The position numbers were made by a program, and so were the translations under genes. DNA of 64,000 nt from Rhodohalobacter halophilus (GTDB taxonomy: Bacteria > Bacteroidota > Rhodothermia > Balneolales > Balneolaceae). The stretch covers positions 1 to 64,000 of the forward strand of contig NZ_MDWE01000034.1 in the NCBI RefSeq assembly GCF_001715195.1, read 5' to 3'. The notes beneath the pieces are model-generated. The model made no database searches. It saw only the letters and a list, made by a program, of their open reading frames with translations, and was not told the DNA's origin. Position 1 is the first letter of the stretch, and each line of letters opens with the position of its first letter. Of the stretch, positions 57,400 through 64,000 are shown one piece after another.

Positions 57400-59112
57400 A
57401 TGGCATACCGATGGGTCTATTCGGAACCCGAAAGGGAGGAGTCTGTCCGCCTATTACAGCAGCAGCTAAACGTACCTGAAGAGATTGCCCGGCTTCTGGC
57501 AATTCGGGGTATTGAGAGTTTTGATGATGCAAAATCGTTCTTCAGGCCGGAGAGTCAAAAGCTTCACGATCCTTTTTTGATGAAGGATATGGAGCCGGGA
57601 GCGAGCCGCCTGGCTGAAGCGATCTGTAATCACCAAAAAGTGCTAATCTATGGGGATTACGACGTAGACGGAACAACTGCAGTTAGCATTCTATACACCT
57701 TTCTCAGGAGTTTTGGCATTGATGTCCACTACTATATCCCGCACAGGTTTAAAGAGGGGTACGGTATCAACCCGGATGGAATAAAACACGCCATTGATAT
57801 TAATGCCGACCTGATTGTGTCGGTTGACTGTGGTATCACTGCGGTAAAAGAGGCAAAAGTTGCCAAAGAGAACGGCATCGACCTTATTATCTGCGACCAC
57901 CACACCGTAGGGGATGAAATACCCGATGCGGTAGCCGTACTCGATCCAAAACGCCCCGACTGCAACTATCCGTTTGACGGACTGTCCGGCGCGGGAGTTG
58001 GCTTTAAGCTGGTTCAGGGAACGGTATCTAAACTCGGCTTACCCAAAACACTGCCCAACCAGTTCCTGGATCTTGTGGCCATCTCCATTGCATCAGACAT
58101 TGTTCCCATTGTTGAGGAGAACCGCTACCTGATGCGCCGTGGACTTAAGATGATTAATTCGGAGCCGCGCCTCGGCATCAAAGCACTATTAAACAGAATT
58201 AAGATACCTCCGGGATCCGTCAGTACATCCAGCATTGTCTTTTCAATTGGTCCGCGAATTAACGCTGCCGGGCGTATGGGAGATGCCACAGCAGCCGTGG
58301 AACTGATGATTTCGGAAGATGAAACAAAAGCTGACAAATACGCAGCTGAGCTGGAAAAGATAAACATCCGGCGACGAACCACCGATAGTGAAACGATGGA
58401 GCAGGCGGTAGATATGCTCGAGAATAACTACAATGTGGAGAATTTATCCACCATGGTTTTGCACCATCCGGAGTGGCACCTCGGTGTAATTGGGATTGTG
58501 GCATCGCGCCTTGTAGACGCCTACTACCGCCCTACAATTATGCTCAGTACGGTTGAGGGGAAAATCAAAGGCTCAGCACGATCTATTAAAGGGTTTAATA
58601 TTTACAACGCATTGAAAAAGTGTGAGGATCTGCTTGAGCAGTTTGGCGGCCACGAATTTGCCGCCGGCCTGACAATGGATGCGGACAATCTGGATGAATT
58701 CAGAAAGCGGATGAACTCGATCGGGTTTCAGAAATTGTCGGACAACGACTTTCTGCCGGAGCTGCAGATCGATGCAAATCTTAATCTGGAGCACGTTGGG
58801 CCTAAGTTTTGGAAGCTGCTCTCACAATTTGAACCGTTCGGGCCCGGAAATATGCGGCCGGTATTTGTTTCAAAAGATGTTTGTATAGAGGGTGTTCCAA
58901 GCATTGTGGGGAACGGCCATTTGAAATTCAAAGTGCGTCAGAACGGTTCTGCGATTTTAGATGCCATCGGGTTCAACATGCACGAATACCTGCCGATGCT
59001 CCGTAAATGCGATTCCGGACAGATGGACGTGGCTTATGTGCTTGAAGAGAATTACTGGAATGGAAAGCGATCCATACAGATGCGCCTGAAAGACATCAAA
59101 GTGCACAATTAA
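57400..59112 (+). CDS. recJ: Single-stranded-DNA-specific exonuclease RecJ
   Basis: 5'-3' exonuclease in repair and recombination, 570 aa. The DHH domain has YGDYDVDGTTAVSIL (about 85-100), VDCGITAVKEAK and ICDHHTVGDEIPDAVAVLDP, read as ICDHHTVGDEIPD and AVAVLDPKRPDC. The DHHA1 domain has GGHEFAAGLTM (about 415-425), and the OB-fold C-terminus ends RSIQMRLKDIK. Length fits RecJ. Confidence 0.96.
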   Translation: MAYRWVYSEPEREESVRLLQQQLNVPEEIARLLAIRGIESFDDAKSFFRPESQKLHDPFLMKDMEPGASRLAEAICNHQKVLIYGDYDVDGTTAVSILYTFLRSFGIDVHYYIPHRFKEGYGINPDGIKHAIDINADLIVSVDCGITAVKEAKVAKENGIDLIICDHHTVGDEIPDAVAVLDPKRPDCNYPFDGLSGAGVGFKLVQGTVSKLGLPKTLPNQFLDLVAISIASDIVPIVEENRYLMRRGLKMINSEPRLGIKALLNRIKIPPGSVSTSSIVFSIGPRINAAGRMGDATAAVELMISEDETKADKYAAELEKINIRRRTTDSETMEQAVDMLENNYNVENLSTMVLHHPEWHLGVIGIVASRLVDAYYRPTIMLSTVEGKIKGSARSIKGFNIYNALKKCEDLLEQFGGHEFAAGLTMDADNLDEFRKRMNSIGFQKLSDNDFLPELQIDANLNLEHVGPKFWKLLSQFEPFGPGNMRPVFVSKDVCIEGVPSIVGNGHLKFKVRQNGSAILDAIGFNMHEYLPMLRKCDSGQMDVAYVLEENYWNGKRSIQMRLKDIKVHN

Positions 59113-59149
59113 TCACTTTAAAAATATTTGACGAAAATAGAGAATCGGT

Positions 59150-59181
59150 TTTGAGGATAGGTTTAAAAGCTCTTATATTTG
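59150..59181 (+). promoter_or_regulatory. Bacteroidota-type promoter for tRNA-Phe
   Basis: TTTG at 59150-59153, a 20-base spacer, then TATATTTG at 59174-59181. This fits the -33/-7 consensus TTTG-N19/20-TAnnTTTG of the Bacteroidota primary sigma factor. The predicted transcript start (about 59188) is a few bases before the tRNA at 59195. Confidence 0.75.
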
Positions 59182-59194
59182 GAGTCTTCCGAGA

Positions 59195-59267
<73 letters not shown>

Positions 59268-59277
59268 CTCTCAAGTA

Positions 59278-59320
59278 AAGCCTTGCAGCGCATAGTGATA
59301 TGATGCTGTGAGGCTTTTTT
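59278..59320 (+). terminator. Terminator after tRNA-Phe
   Basis: Stem AAGCCT...CAGC / GCTG...AGGCTT with small internal mismatch and a roughly 13-base loop, followed by six T's. It begins 11 bases after the tRNA. Confidence 0.85.
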
Positions 59321-59574
59321 GTTTTGATGGATTCTTGTCTTGCCCTACATCCGGCTCAACAACAAATCGGATTTTTATTTTCCACCCGTCTCATAAAAAG
59401 GGTTCAATGACTAATTTTCTTGTGTGCTCGAAACGAATCCATTTTCAAATGAGCCGACAGAAATTCTAACAGTCGGGATAAGTATGGCCCAAACAAATGT
59501 TAAAACTTTTTAATATTAAAAGAAGTTAATATATTATGGCTGTATCAATTCACCACTCTTATGCTTAGGTGCTC

Positions 59575-59988
59575 ATGAAGACAAAGAAATCGAAAGGTTC
59601 AGTACTGGTTGTTGAGGATGACATGCTTCTCTCTCTAGTTGAGACAAGAATCATCGAAAAACTTGGTTACACCGTGATAGGAAAGGCTACGTCGGGAGAA
59701 GCTGCAGTGAAAAAGGTGAAATCACTGAATCCTGATGTAATTGTGATGGATATAGGCCTGAATGGTGAGATGAACGGAATTGATGCCAGTCGTAAAATCC
59801 GGGCATTTGCTGACACTCCCATTATTTTTCTTTCCGGAGATTCGAATCGAGAGTCGATCAAAGACGCCAAAAAGGCCGGAAACAGCGAGTATCTGATTAA
59901 GCCGATCAAGGCAGACGACATCATGAATCCACTGAAGCGCGCCGTAAAGGTTAGAAAAGAGTCCAGAAGAATTAGTCAGGCAAGCTAA
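59575..59988 (+). CDS. Stand-alone response-regulator receiver protein (CheY-like)
   Basis: 137-residue receiver domain only. It has the acidic pair VVEDDM (about 14-16), phospho-acceptor Asp in VIVMDIGLNGEMNG, Ser/Thr in FLSGDS, and Lys in YLIKPIKADDI. The ATG at 59575 is preferred to GTG at 59569. There is no output domain. It could pair with either sensor kinase near 36.8-39.9 kb, but that is speculation. Its last 17 bases overlap the convergent YhdH-type gene. The 248 bases upstream hold a TTTTAATATTAAAA palindrome (59508-59521) and no gene. Confidence 0.9.
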   Translation: MKTKKSKGSVLVVEDDMLLSLVETRIIEKLGYTVIGKATSGEAAVKKVKSLNPDVIVMDIGLNGEMNGIDASRKIRAFADTPIIFLSGDSNRESIKDAKKAGNSEYLIKPIKADDIMNPLKRAVKVRKESRRISQAS

Positions 59989-60979
59989 CCAACACGGTAC
60001 CTACCTGTTTGCCATTATCTATTTTTTCAATCTCTCCGGGCAGGTTGGTCAACTTAACTTCTCTGCAGATCAGCTCCAGAAAACGGGGTTTCCAGTCTGT
60101 AGCCAGAAGGTTCCAGATTCGAAGTCGGTCACTCATAAGGGCGATTCCGGAATCGATACCCATCAGAGATACACCGCGCAAAATAAATGGAAAGACATTG
60201 GTATGGAACTCGTGGCCAAGCACATTTCCGCAGCAGGTTACCACGCCGTTGTGTTCGGTCTGACGAATGACGGCATCAAGCATTTCACCCCCAACGGTTT
60301 CAACAGATGCAGACCATTTGGCGCTTAACATCGGTCGATTGGGTACATCGGTAATTTGATTGCGATGGATGACCTTTCCGGCACCGAGAGTTTTCAGAAA
60401 GTCGGTCTGATCCAACTTTCCGGTAGCCGCAACAACACGGTATCCAAGCTGACTCAATAACCCTACGGCAAATGAGCCGACTCCGCCGGTGGCTCCGGTC
60501 ACAAGCAGTTCACCGCTATAAGGAGGTACACCTTGTTTGACAATTTTTTCCACACCGATGGCAGCGGTTAAACCCGATGTTCCGATAATCATGCTCTCTT
60601 TGAGGGTCAGGCCGTTCGGCAGCGGTACAATCCAGTTGCCCGGAACAGAGATAAATTGGCCAAAACCGCCGGGTGTATTCATGCCAAGATCATAACTTGT
60701 GACAATCACTTTATCACCTGCTCGGTATCGCTCATCCCTGCTTTTCACAACAATTCCGGCGGCATCAATTCCGGGAGTAAATGGGTAGGATTTGGTTACG
60801 TCCTTGTTTCCATTTGCGGATAGTGCATCCTTATAGTTCAAGGAGGAGTATTTTACGTTGATCATCACGTCATGATCCGGCAGATCGGAAGTGGCAATTT
60901 GTTCCACAGATTGAACAAAACGCCCATCTTTCTCATGAGCAACTAACGCGGTATATCTCTCCGGAATATCCATGCTCAT
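59972..60979 (-). CDS. YhdH/YhfP-family quinone oxidoreductase (acrylyl-CoA reductase type)
   Basis: NADPH-dependent medium-chain reductase, 335 aa, without the structural zinc loop. Markers are SSLNYKDALSANGNKDV, FTPGIDAAGIVV, GTSGLTAAIGVEKIVKQG, VTGATGGVGSFAVGLLSQLGY and FILRGVSLMGIDS. The closest known member with a defined role is AcuI, which reduces acrylyl-CoA in DMSP breakdown; other members have unknown substrates. It ends 4 bases inside the aldehyde dehydrogenase gene's reading frame, in the order SDR - ALDH - YhdH. Confidence 0.9.
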   Translation of the reverse strand: MSMDIPERYTALVAHEKDGRFVQSVEQIATSDLPDHDVMINVKYSSLNYKDALSANGNKDVTKSYPFTPGIDAAGIVVKSRDERYRAGDKVIVTSYDLGMNTPGGFGQFISVPGNWIVPLPNGLTLKESMIIGTSGLTAAIGVEKIVKQGVPPYSGELLVTGATGGVGSFAVGLLSQLGYRVVAATGKLDQTDFLKTLGAGKVIHRNQITDVPNRPMLSAKWSASVETVGGEMLDAVIRQTEHNGVVTCCGNVLGHEFHTNVFPFILRGVSLMGIDSGIALMSDRLRIWNLLATDWKPRFLELICREVKLTNLPGEIEKIDNGKQVGTVLVSLPD

Positions 60980-62346
60980 CGGATAAACAATTTTTTAATC
61001 CATTTCAGTTTATTACTGTCCAGGGGCGGATAGCGAAAATCGGGATCGGGCCAGGTCGGTTTTTTGAGAATGGACTTCTCTCTTGAAAAAGCGTCAAAAC
61101 TTCTTTTTCCGTGATAGGATCCCATGCCGCTCAAGCCAACACCTCCAAATGGCAGACCGGGATTGCCCAGGTGACTGATGGTTTCGTTAATGCATCCCCC
61201 TCCGAACGATACATTCTGAATGATCATCTCTTCCACCTCCCGGCTTTCGGTAAAAAGATAGAGTGCGAGGGGCGATGGCCGAGAGTTCAGCCTGTGTTGA
61301 ACCTCATCCATAGAGTTATACGTGACGATGGGAAGCAGCGGACCGAAAATCTCCTCCTGCATGATATCGGAGTCCCAATCGGCATCAATCAGTGTGGGCT
61401 CAATAAAGCGATTGTCTCTGTTTGAGGTACCGCCAAACAGTACGTCACTATGGTCCAGTAAGCGAATTAATCGGTCAAAGTGGTCGAGATTAATAATCTG
61501 TGTGTAATTTTGTCCGGTGAGGTAGTCATTACGGTAAAATTCAGAGAGAACGATTTTTCCCTGTTCTATAAACGACTCTTTTACTGACTCATGAATCAAA
61601 ACAAAATCGGGTGCCACACAGATCTGGCCGGCATTCATTGTTTTGCCCCACCAGATGCGTTTCGCGGAGACCTCCATGTTGGCGTCCGAATGGACAATGG
61701 CGGGACTTTTTCCACCCAGCTCGAGCGTTACAGGGATAAGCTGTTCCGCGGCTGCTTTCATGACAATTTTGCCGACACGTGTACTGCCGGTGAAGAAGAT
61801 TTTATCAAATGGCAGCGAGAGCAGTTGTTGAGTCTCTTCAACAGCTCCTTCTACAACCGCAAGTAAGTTTTTAGAAAAATATTTCTCAATCAGATCGTTG
61901 ACTAGTGCTGAGGTATTTTTGGCAAGTTCTGAGGGTTTAAGCACAGCATTGTTGCCGGCGGATAAGGCACCGATCAGAGGCATGAACAGAAGGTGAACTG
62001 GATAGTTCCAAGCCCCGATGATAAGTACTGTGCCAAAAGGTTCTCTGTAAACAGAACCGGAGGATGGAAACGTAAAGATGGAATTCCTTACCTGTTCAGG
62101 CTTAGCCCATCGACTTAAATTCTTCAGGTGAAAATCGATTTCATGAACAACGGTGGCAATTTCCGTCAGATATGCTTCAATATAAGGTTTGCCGAAATCT
62201 TCGGCGATGGATCCGCAAATCTTCTCTTCATTATCGGTGAGAAGATTACGCAGATTTTTTAGAGCCGCTTTACGTTTTTCAACCGGGCGGTTAATTTGGT
62301 CTTGAGATGCCTTTATTTGGTACTGAACCAGTTCCTCTATAGTCAT
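60976..62346 (-). CDS. Aldehyde dehydrogenase (ALDH3-like)
   Basis: NAD(P)-dependent oxidation of aldehydes to acids, 456 aa. I chose the ATG at 62346 (MTIEELVQYQIKA) because the upstream SDR gene ends at 62348. Markers are GAWNYPVHLLFMPLIGALSAGN, VLKPSELAKNTSALV, FTGSTRVGKIVM, LELGGKSPAIV (catalytic Glu) and MNAGQICVAPDFVL with the active-site Cys. The C-terminus ends in a hydrophobic PLDSNKLKWIKKLF-type tail; ALDH3 proteins often use such tails for membrane binding. It overlaps YhdH-type gene by four bases. Confidence 0.92.
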   Translation of the reverse strand: MTIEELVQYQIKASQDQINRPVEKRKAALKNLRNLLTDNEEKICGSIAEDFGKPYIEAYLTEIATVVHEIDFHLKNLSRWAKPEQVRNSIFTFPSSGSVYREPFGTVLIIGAWNYPVHLLFMPLIGALSAGNNAVLKPSELAKNTSALVNDLIEKYFSKNLLAVVEGAVEETQQLLSLPFDKIFFTGSTRVGKIVMKAAAEQLIPVTLELGGKSPAIVHSDANMEVSAKRIWWGKTMNAGQICVAPDFVLIHESVKESFIEQGKIVLSEFYRNDYLTGQNYTQIINLDHFDRLIRLLDHSDVLFGGTSNRDNRFIEPTLIDADWDSDIMQEEIFGPLLPIVTYNSMDEVQHRLNSRPSPLALYLFTESREVEEMIIQNVSFGGGCINETISHLGNPGLPFGGVGLSGMGSYHGKRSFDAFSREKSILKKPTWPDPDFRYPPLDSNKLKWIKKLFIR

Positions 62347-62347
62347 G

Positions 62348-63184
62348 CTAATTTTTGGATTTTGCCTTTCGTCCCTTGAATGAATCCATCGATTTATAGA
62401 CACCAAGCAGATTACCTGCTACCCAGTCAAATAATTTATATGGAAGAAGAGCCTTGAGCAGCGGCACGAATTTAACCAAAAACGGTGCCCGGATGGTTCG
62501 TTTTTGTTTGGCTATCCCCTGCAGCATTAAATCTACAATCTGATCTGTTTCAAGCAGCGGGACCAGAAAGGGCGCTTTTACACCGTCGAACATACCGGTT
62601 TTGATGTAGCTTGGAATCACCGTTGTTACCCCCACTCCGGTTTTTAGTTTTTCCATCTCGAGTCGCAGCGATTCACTCCACCCGATCACCGCCCACTTGC
62701 TGGCGGCATAAACACTCATTCGCGGGTTACCGATATAGCCGGAGGCTGATGCGAGATTCACAATTTGCCCGGTTCCGCGATCAATCATCTCATGTAAAAA
62801 TGCCCGAGCCACCCACATGCTGCCGATGGTGTTAATCTGAACACTTTTTTCAATTTCACTGAACGAGTGCTCATGAAACATTTTGCCCACCACAATCCCG
62901 GCACAGTTCACGATGATGTTTGGAACGAGCTGCTCTTTGATGTAGTGGTCGGCTTCGAACTGGATCGCCTCGCGGTCGGTTACGTCCACACCCGAGATGT
63001 GAACCTCGGCAAGGCTCTGTAATTGATCCCGGATTTCCCTCAGATCTTCAGGGTTTCGATCCCAGAGAATCAGTTTTACATCGGCAATTGCGGCCACTTT
63101 TTCGGCAAATCGTTTCCCGATTCCACTGGCTGCTCCGGTAATTAAGATGGTTTTATGGTCGTAGAAATTTATCATATCACTCAA
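62348..63184 (-). CDS. Short-chain dehydrogenase/reductase
   Basis: NAD(P)-dependent oxidoreductase of 278 aa. Cofactor motif TGAASGIGKRFAEKV (about 15-29), NCAGIVVG (about 92), Ser in LASASGYIG and catalytic Tyr-Lys in YAASKWAVIG. The C-terminal 60 residues are hydrophobic and basic, as in membrane-associated human-like DHRS and fungal SDRs. It is the first gene of a minus-strand unit with the aldehyde dehydrogenase and YhdH genes, consistent with sequential redox work on a lipid or alcohol substrate; that link is inference. Confidence 0.9.
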   Translation of the reverse strand: MSDMINFYDHKTILITGAASGIGKRFAEKVAAIADVKLILWDRNPEDLREIRDQLQSLAEVHISGVDVTDREAIQFEADHYIKEQLVPNIIVNCAGIVVGKMFHEHSFSEIEKSVQINTIGSMWVARAFLHEMIDRGTGQIVNLASASGYIGNPRMSVYAASKWAVIGWSESLRLEMEKLKTGVGVTTVIPSYIKTGMFDGVKAPFLVPLLETDQIVDLMLQGIAKQKRTIRAPFLVKFVPLLKALLPYKLFDWVAGNLLGVYKSMDSFKGRKAKSKN

Positions 63185-63325
63185 ATCATACGAAAAAAGG
63201 GTACGGCAGAAAAATTCATTTCACCGAATTGTAAAATCACGCTTTAAAATCCTACATTTAGCAACAATTGAAAGCAACGGATAGGTAAAATTTTTTACAG
63301 AAATGAGATTGATGTGTTGAGTAAA

Positions 63326-63370
63326 TCTCCCCTTGAGGGGAGTGTCTGCGTCAGCGGGCGAGGGGTGTCA
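63326..63370. repeat. Degenerate interspersed repeat (copy 3)
   Basis: TCTCCCCTTGAGGGGAG hairpin, then a GTCTGCGTCAGCG core, then AGGGGTGTCA. It shares its plan with the copy at 31184-31245 and, more distantly, the hairpin at 6542-6562. It lies in the 229-base gap between the SDR and M28 genes, which otherwise shows nothing but AT-rich DNA and probable promoters. Confidence 0.5.
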
Positions 63371-63413
63371 AATTCCTATCCCATGAAATTTCCACAATAC
63401 TCTAAATAAACTA

Positions 63414-64000
63414 ATGAACATTATGAACCGGTATCTACTCTATTTCGCACCTATTATTACACTATTTGCAATTTCCTGCGGTGAATCTTCAGTGGATCAA
63501 GCTGCTCAATCAATCACAGCAGAATCGCTGATGAGTCATATTGAGGTGATCTCTTCGGATGAGTTTGAAGGACGAGCACCTGCAACCCGGGGTGAAGATC
63601 TGACCGTGGATTATCTGATTGAAACGATGGAAGGGATGGGGATTGCACCCGGAATGGATGATGGTTCATTCACACAGAAGGTGCCGCTCCTTGGCCAACA
63701 GGTGGATGGAAGCAGCGCCGTAATGAACATCCGAAGAAACGGGCAGGTTGCACAGCAGTTGGATTATAGAACTGAATTTATGGCGTGGCCGAGCAATGAG
63801 GCCGAACGCGTGCAGCTCCGTAATGCCGAGTTGCTCTATGTTGGCTACGGTATTCAGGCTCCGGAATTTGAGTGGGACGATTACAAAGGCGCTGATGTGG
63901 AAGGGAAGGTGCTGGTGTTTAAAAACAGTGATCCTTCAAATGATCCTGAAATTTTTGAGGGAGATTCCCGCCTCTACTACGGACGCTGGAGCTATAAATT
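63414..64000 (+). CDS. M28-family peptidase lipoprotein (partial, runs off the window)
   Basis: The first 195 codons of a secreted zinc peptidase. From ATG 63414 (or 63423), a signal peptide with lipobox FAISC leads to SLMSHIEVISSDEFEGRAPATRGEDLTVDYL (in parts: HIEVISSDEFEGRAP and TRGEDLTVDYL), a typical M28 N-terminus. Further on, the PA-domain pattern VGYGIQAPEFEWDDYKGAD-VEGKVLVF appears. The metal-binding catalytic part lies beyond position 64000. Family assignment rests on this N-terminal pattern. Confidence 0.85.
   Translation, partial: MNIMNRYLLYFAPIITLFAISCGESSVDQAAQSITAESLMSHIEVISSDEFEGRAPATRGEDLTVDYLIETMEGMGIAPGMDDGSFTQKVPLLGQQVDGSSAVMNIRRNGQVAQQLDYRTEFMAWPSNEAERVQLRNAELLYVGYGIQAPEFEWDDYKGADVEGKVLVFKNSDPSNDPEIFEGDSRLYYGRWSYK

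Noticed and set aside
59321-59574. Small ORFs in the gap before the receiver gene
   Set aside because: The longest (27 codons from 59326) has no ribosome-binding site or coding character.

Overview
The window is 64 kb of ordinary chromosomal DNA from a member of the Fibrobacterota-Chlorobiota-Bacteroidota (FCB) group, most likely a Balneolota-type marine or halophilic bacterium. This is inferred from several traits. The promoter ahead of the tRNA-Phe gene is of Bacteroidota type (TTTG, 20 bases, TATATTTG). Ribosomal protein bS16 carries a very long Glu/Lys/Ala tail. There are many lipoproteins with Bacteroidota-like lipoboxes, a GH97 glycosidase, a DUF4168 protein and strongly acidic proteins. 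The genus cannot be named from the sequence alone. There are no rRNA genes, insertion sequences, CRISPR arrays, integrases or phage genes.

Layout. 1-2.2 kb: a partial glutathione peroxidase, then a three-gene plus-strand run ending in a PhnP-like hydrolase. 2.2-7.5 kb, minus strand: mannose-1-phosphate guanylyltransferase, a PhoB/PhoR-type two-component pair, ruvA, ruvC and fabI. 7.6-9.9 kb: two DUF4398-type lipoproteins (one with an OmpA domain) and an outer-membrane-like protein whose last part is frameshifted. 11-15.6 kb: the classical ffh-rpsP-rimM-trmD-rplS operon and adk. 15.6-17 kb: a metalloenzyme-superfamily protein and dtd. 17.0-17.47 kb: a gene-free, AT-rich stretch with at least six DnaA-box sequences (three perfect TTATCCACA) and a box/GC/trio arrangement like that of the Bacillus subtilis origin. 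It is the best candidate for a chromosomal origin and the most interesting part of the window. 17.5-19.3 kb: purM, an AtuA-like small protein and DoxX. 20.3-23.4 kb, minus strand: yggS, two PspB-like membrane proteins, divIVA and a purine nucleoside phosphorylase.

23.6-31 kb: a Nif3-like protein, a cysteine-less relative of the C4 zinc-ribbon coiled-coil family, RNase P RNA (rnpB), a DUF4168 protein, smpB, a TPR-like lipoprotein, an M50 protease, arginine deiminase and a SirB1-type protein. 31-40 kb: a double GT2 glycosyltransferase, a lipoprotein, a flavodoxin-reductase-like protein, mtgA, two soluble histidine kinases and small membrane proteins. 40-46.6 kb: an S9 peptidase, a metalloprotease lipoprotein, a GNAT acetyltransferase and a SusB-like GH97 lipoprotein. 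46.8-53.8 kb, plus strand: lpdA, a TonB-family protein, lipB, lipA, plsY, gpsA, an AlbA_2-domain protein and a HesB/IscA-type Fe-S protein; lpdA, lipB and lipA together serve lipoic-acid-dependent enzymes. 54-57 kb, minus strand: hslO, a DUF6159-type membrane protein and a leucine-type dehydrogenase. 57.4-64 kb: recJ, tRNA-Phe, a lone receiver protein, a minus-strand redox operon (SDR, aldehyde dehydrogenase, YhdH/AcuI oxidoreductase), and the start of an M28 peptidase lipoprotein that runs off the window.

Most genes are housekeeping. The observations that go beyond routine annotation are the origin candidate, the yggS-to-divIVA cluster, the zinc-ribbon homologue that has lost its metal ligands, the bS16 tail, the frameshift at 9.14 kb, and several intergenic inverted repeats and degenerate interspersed repeats.
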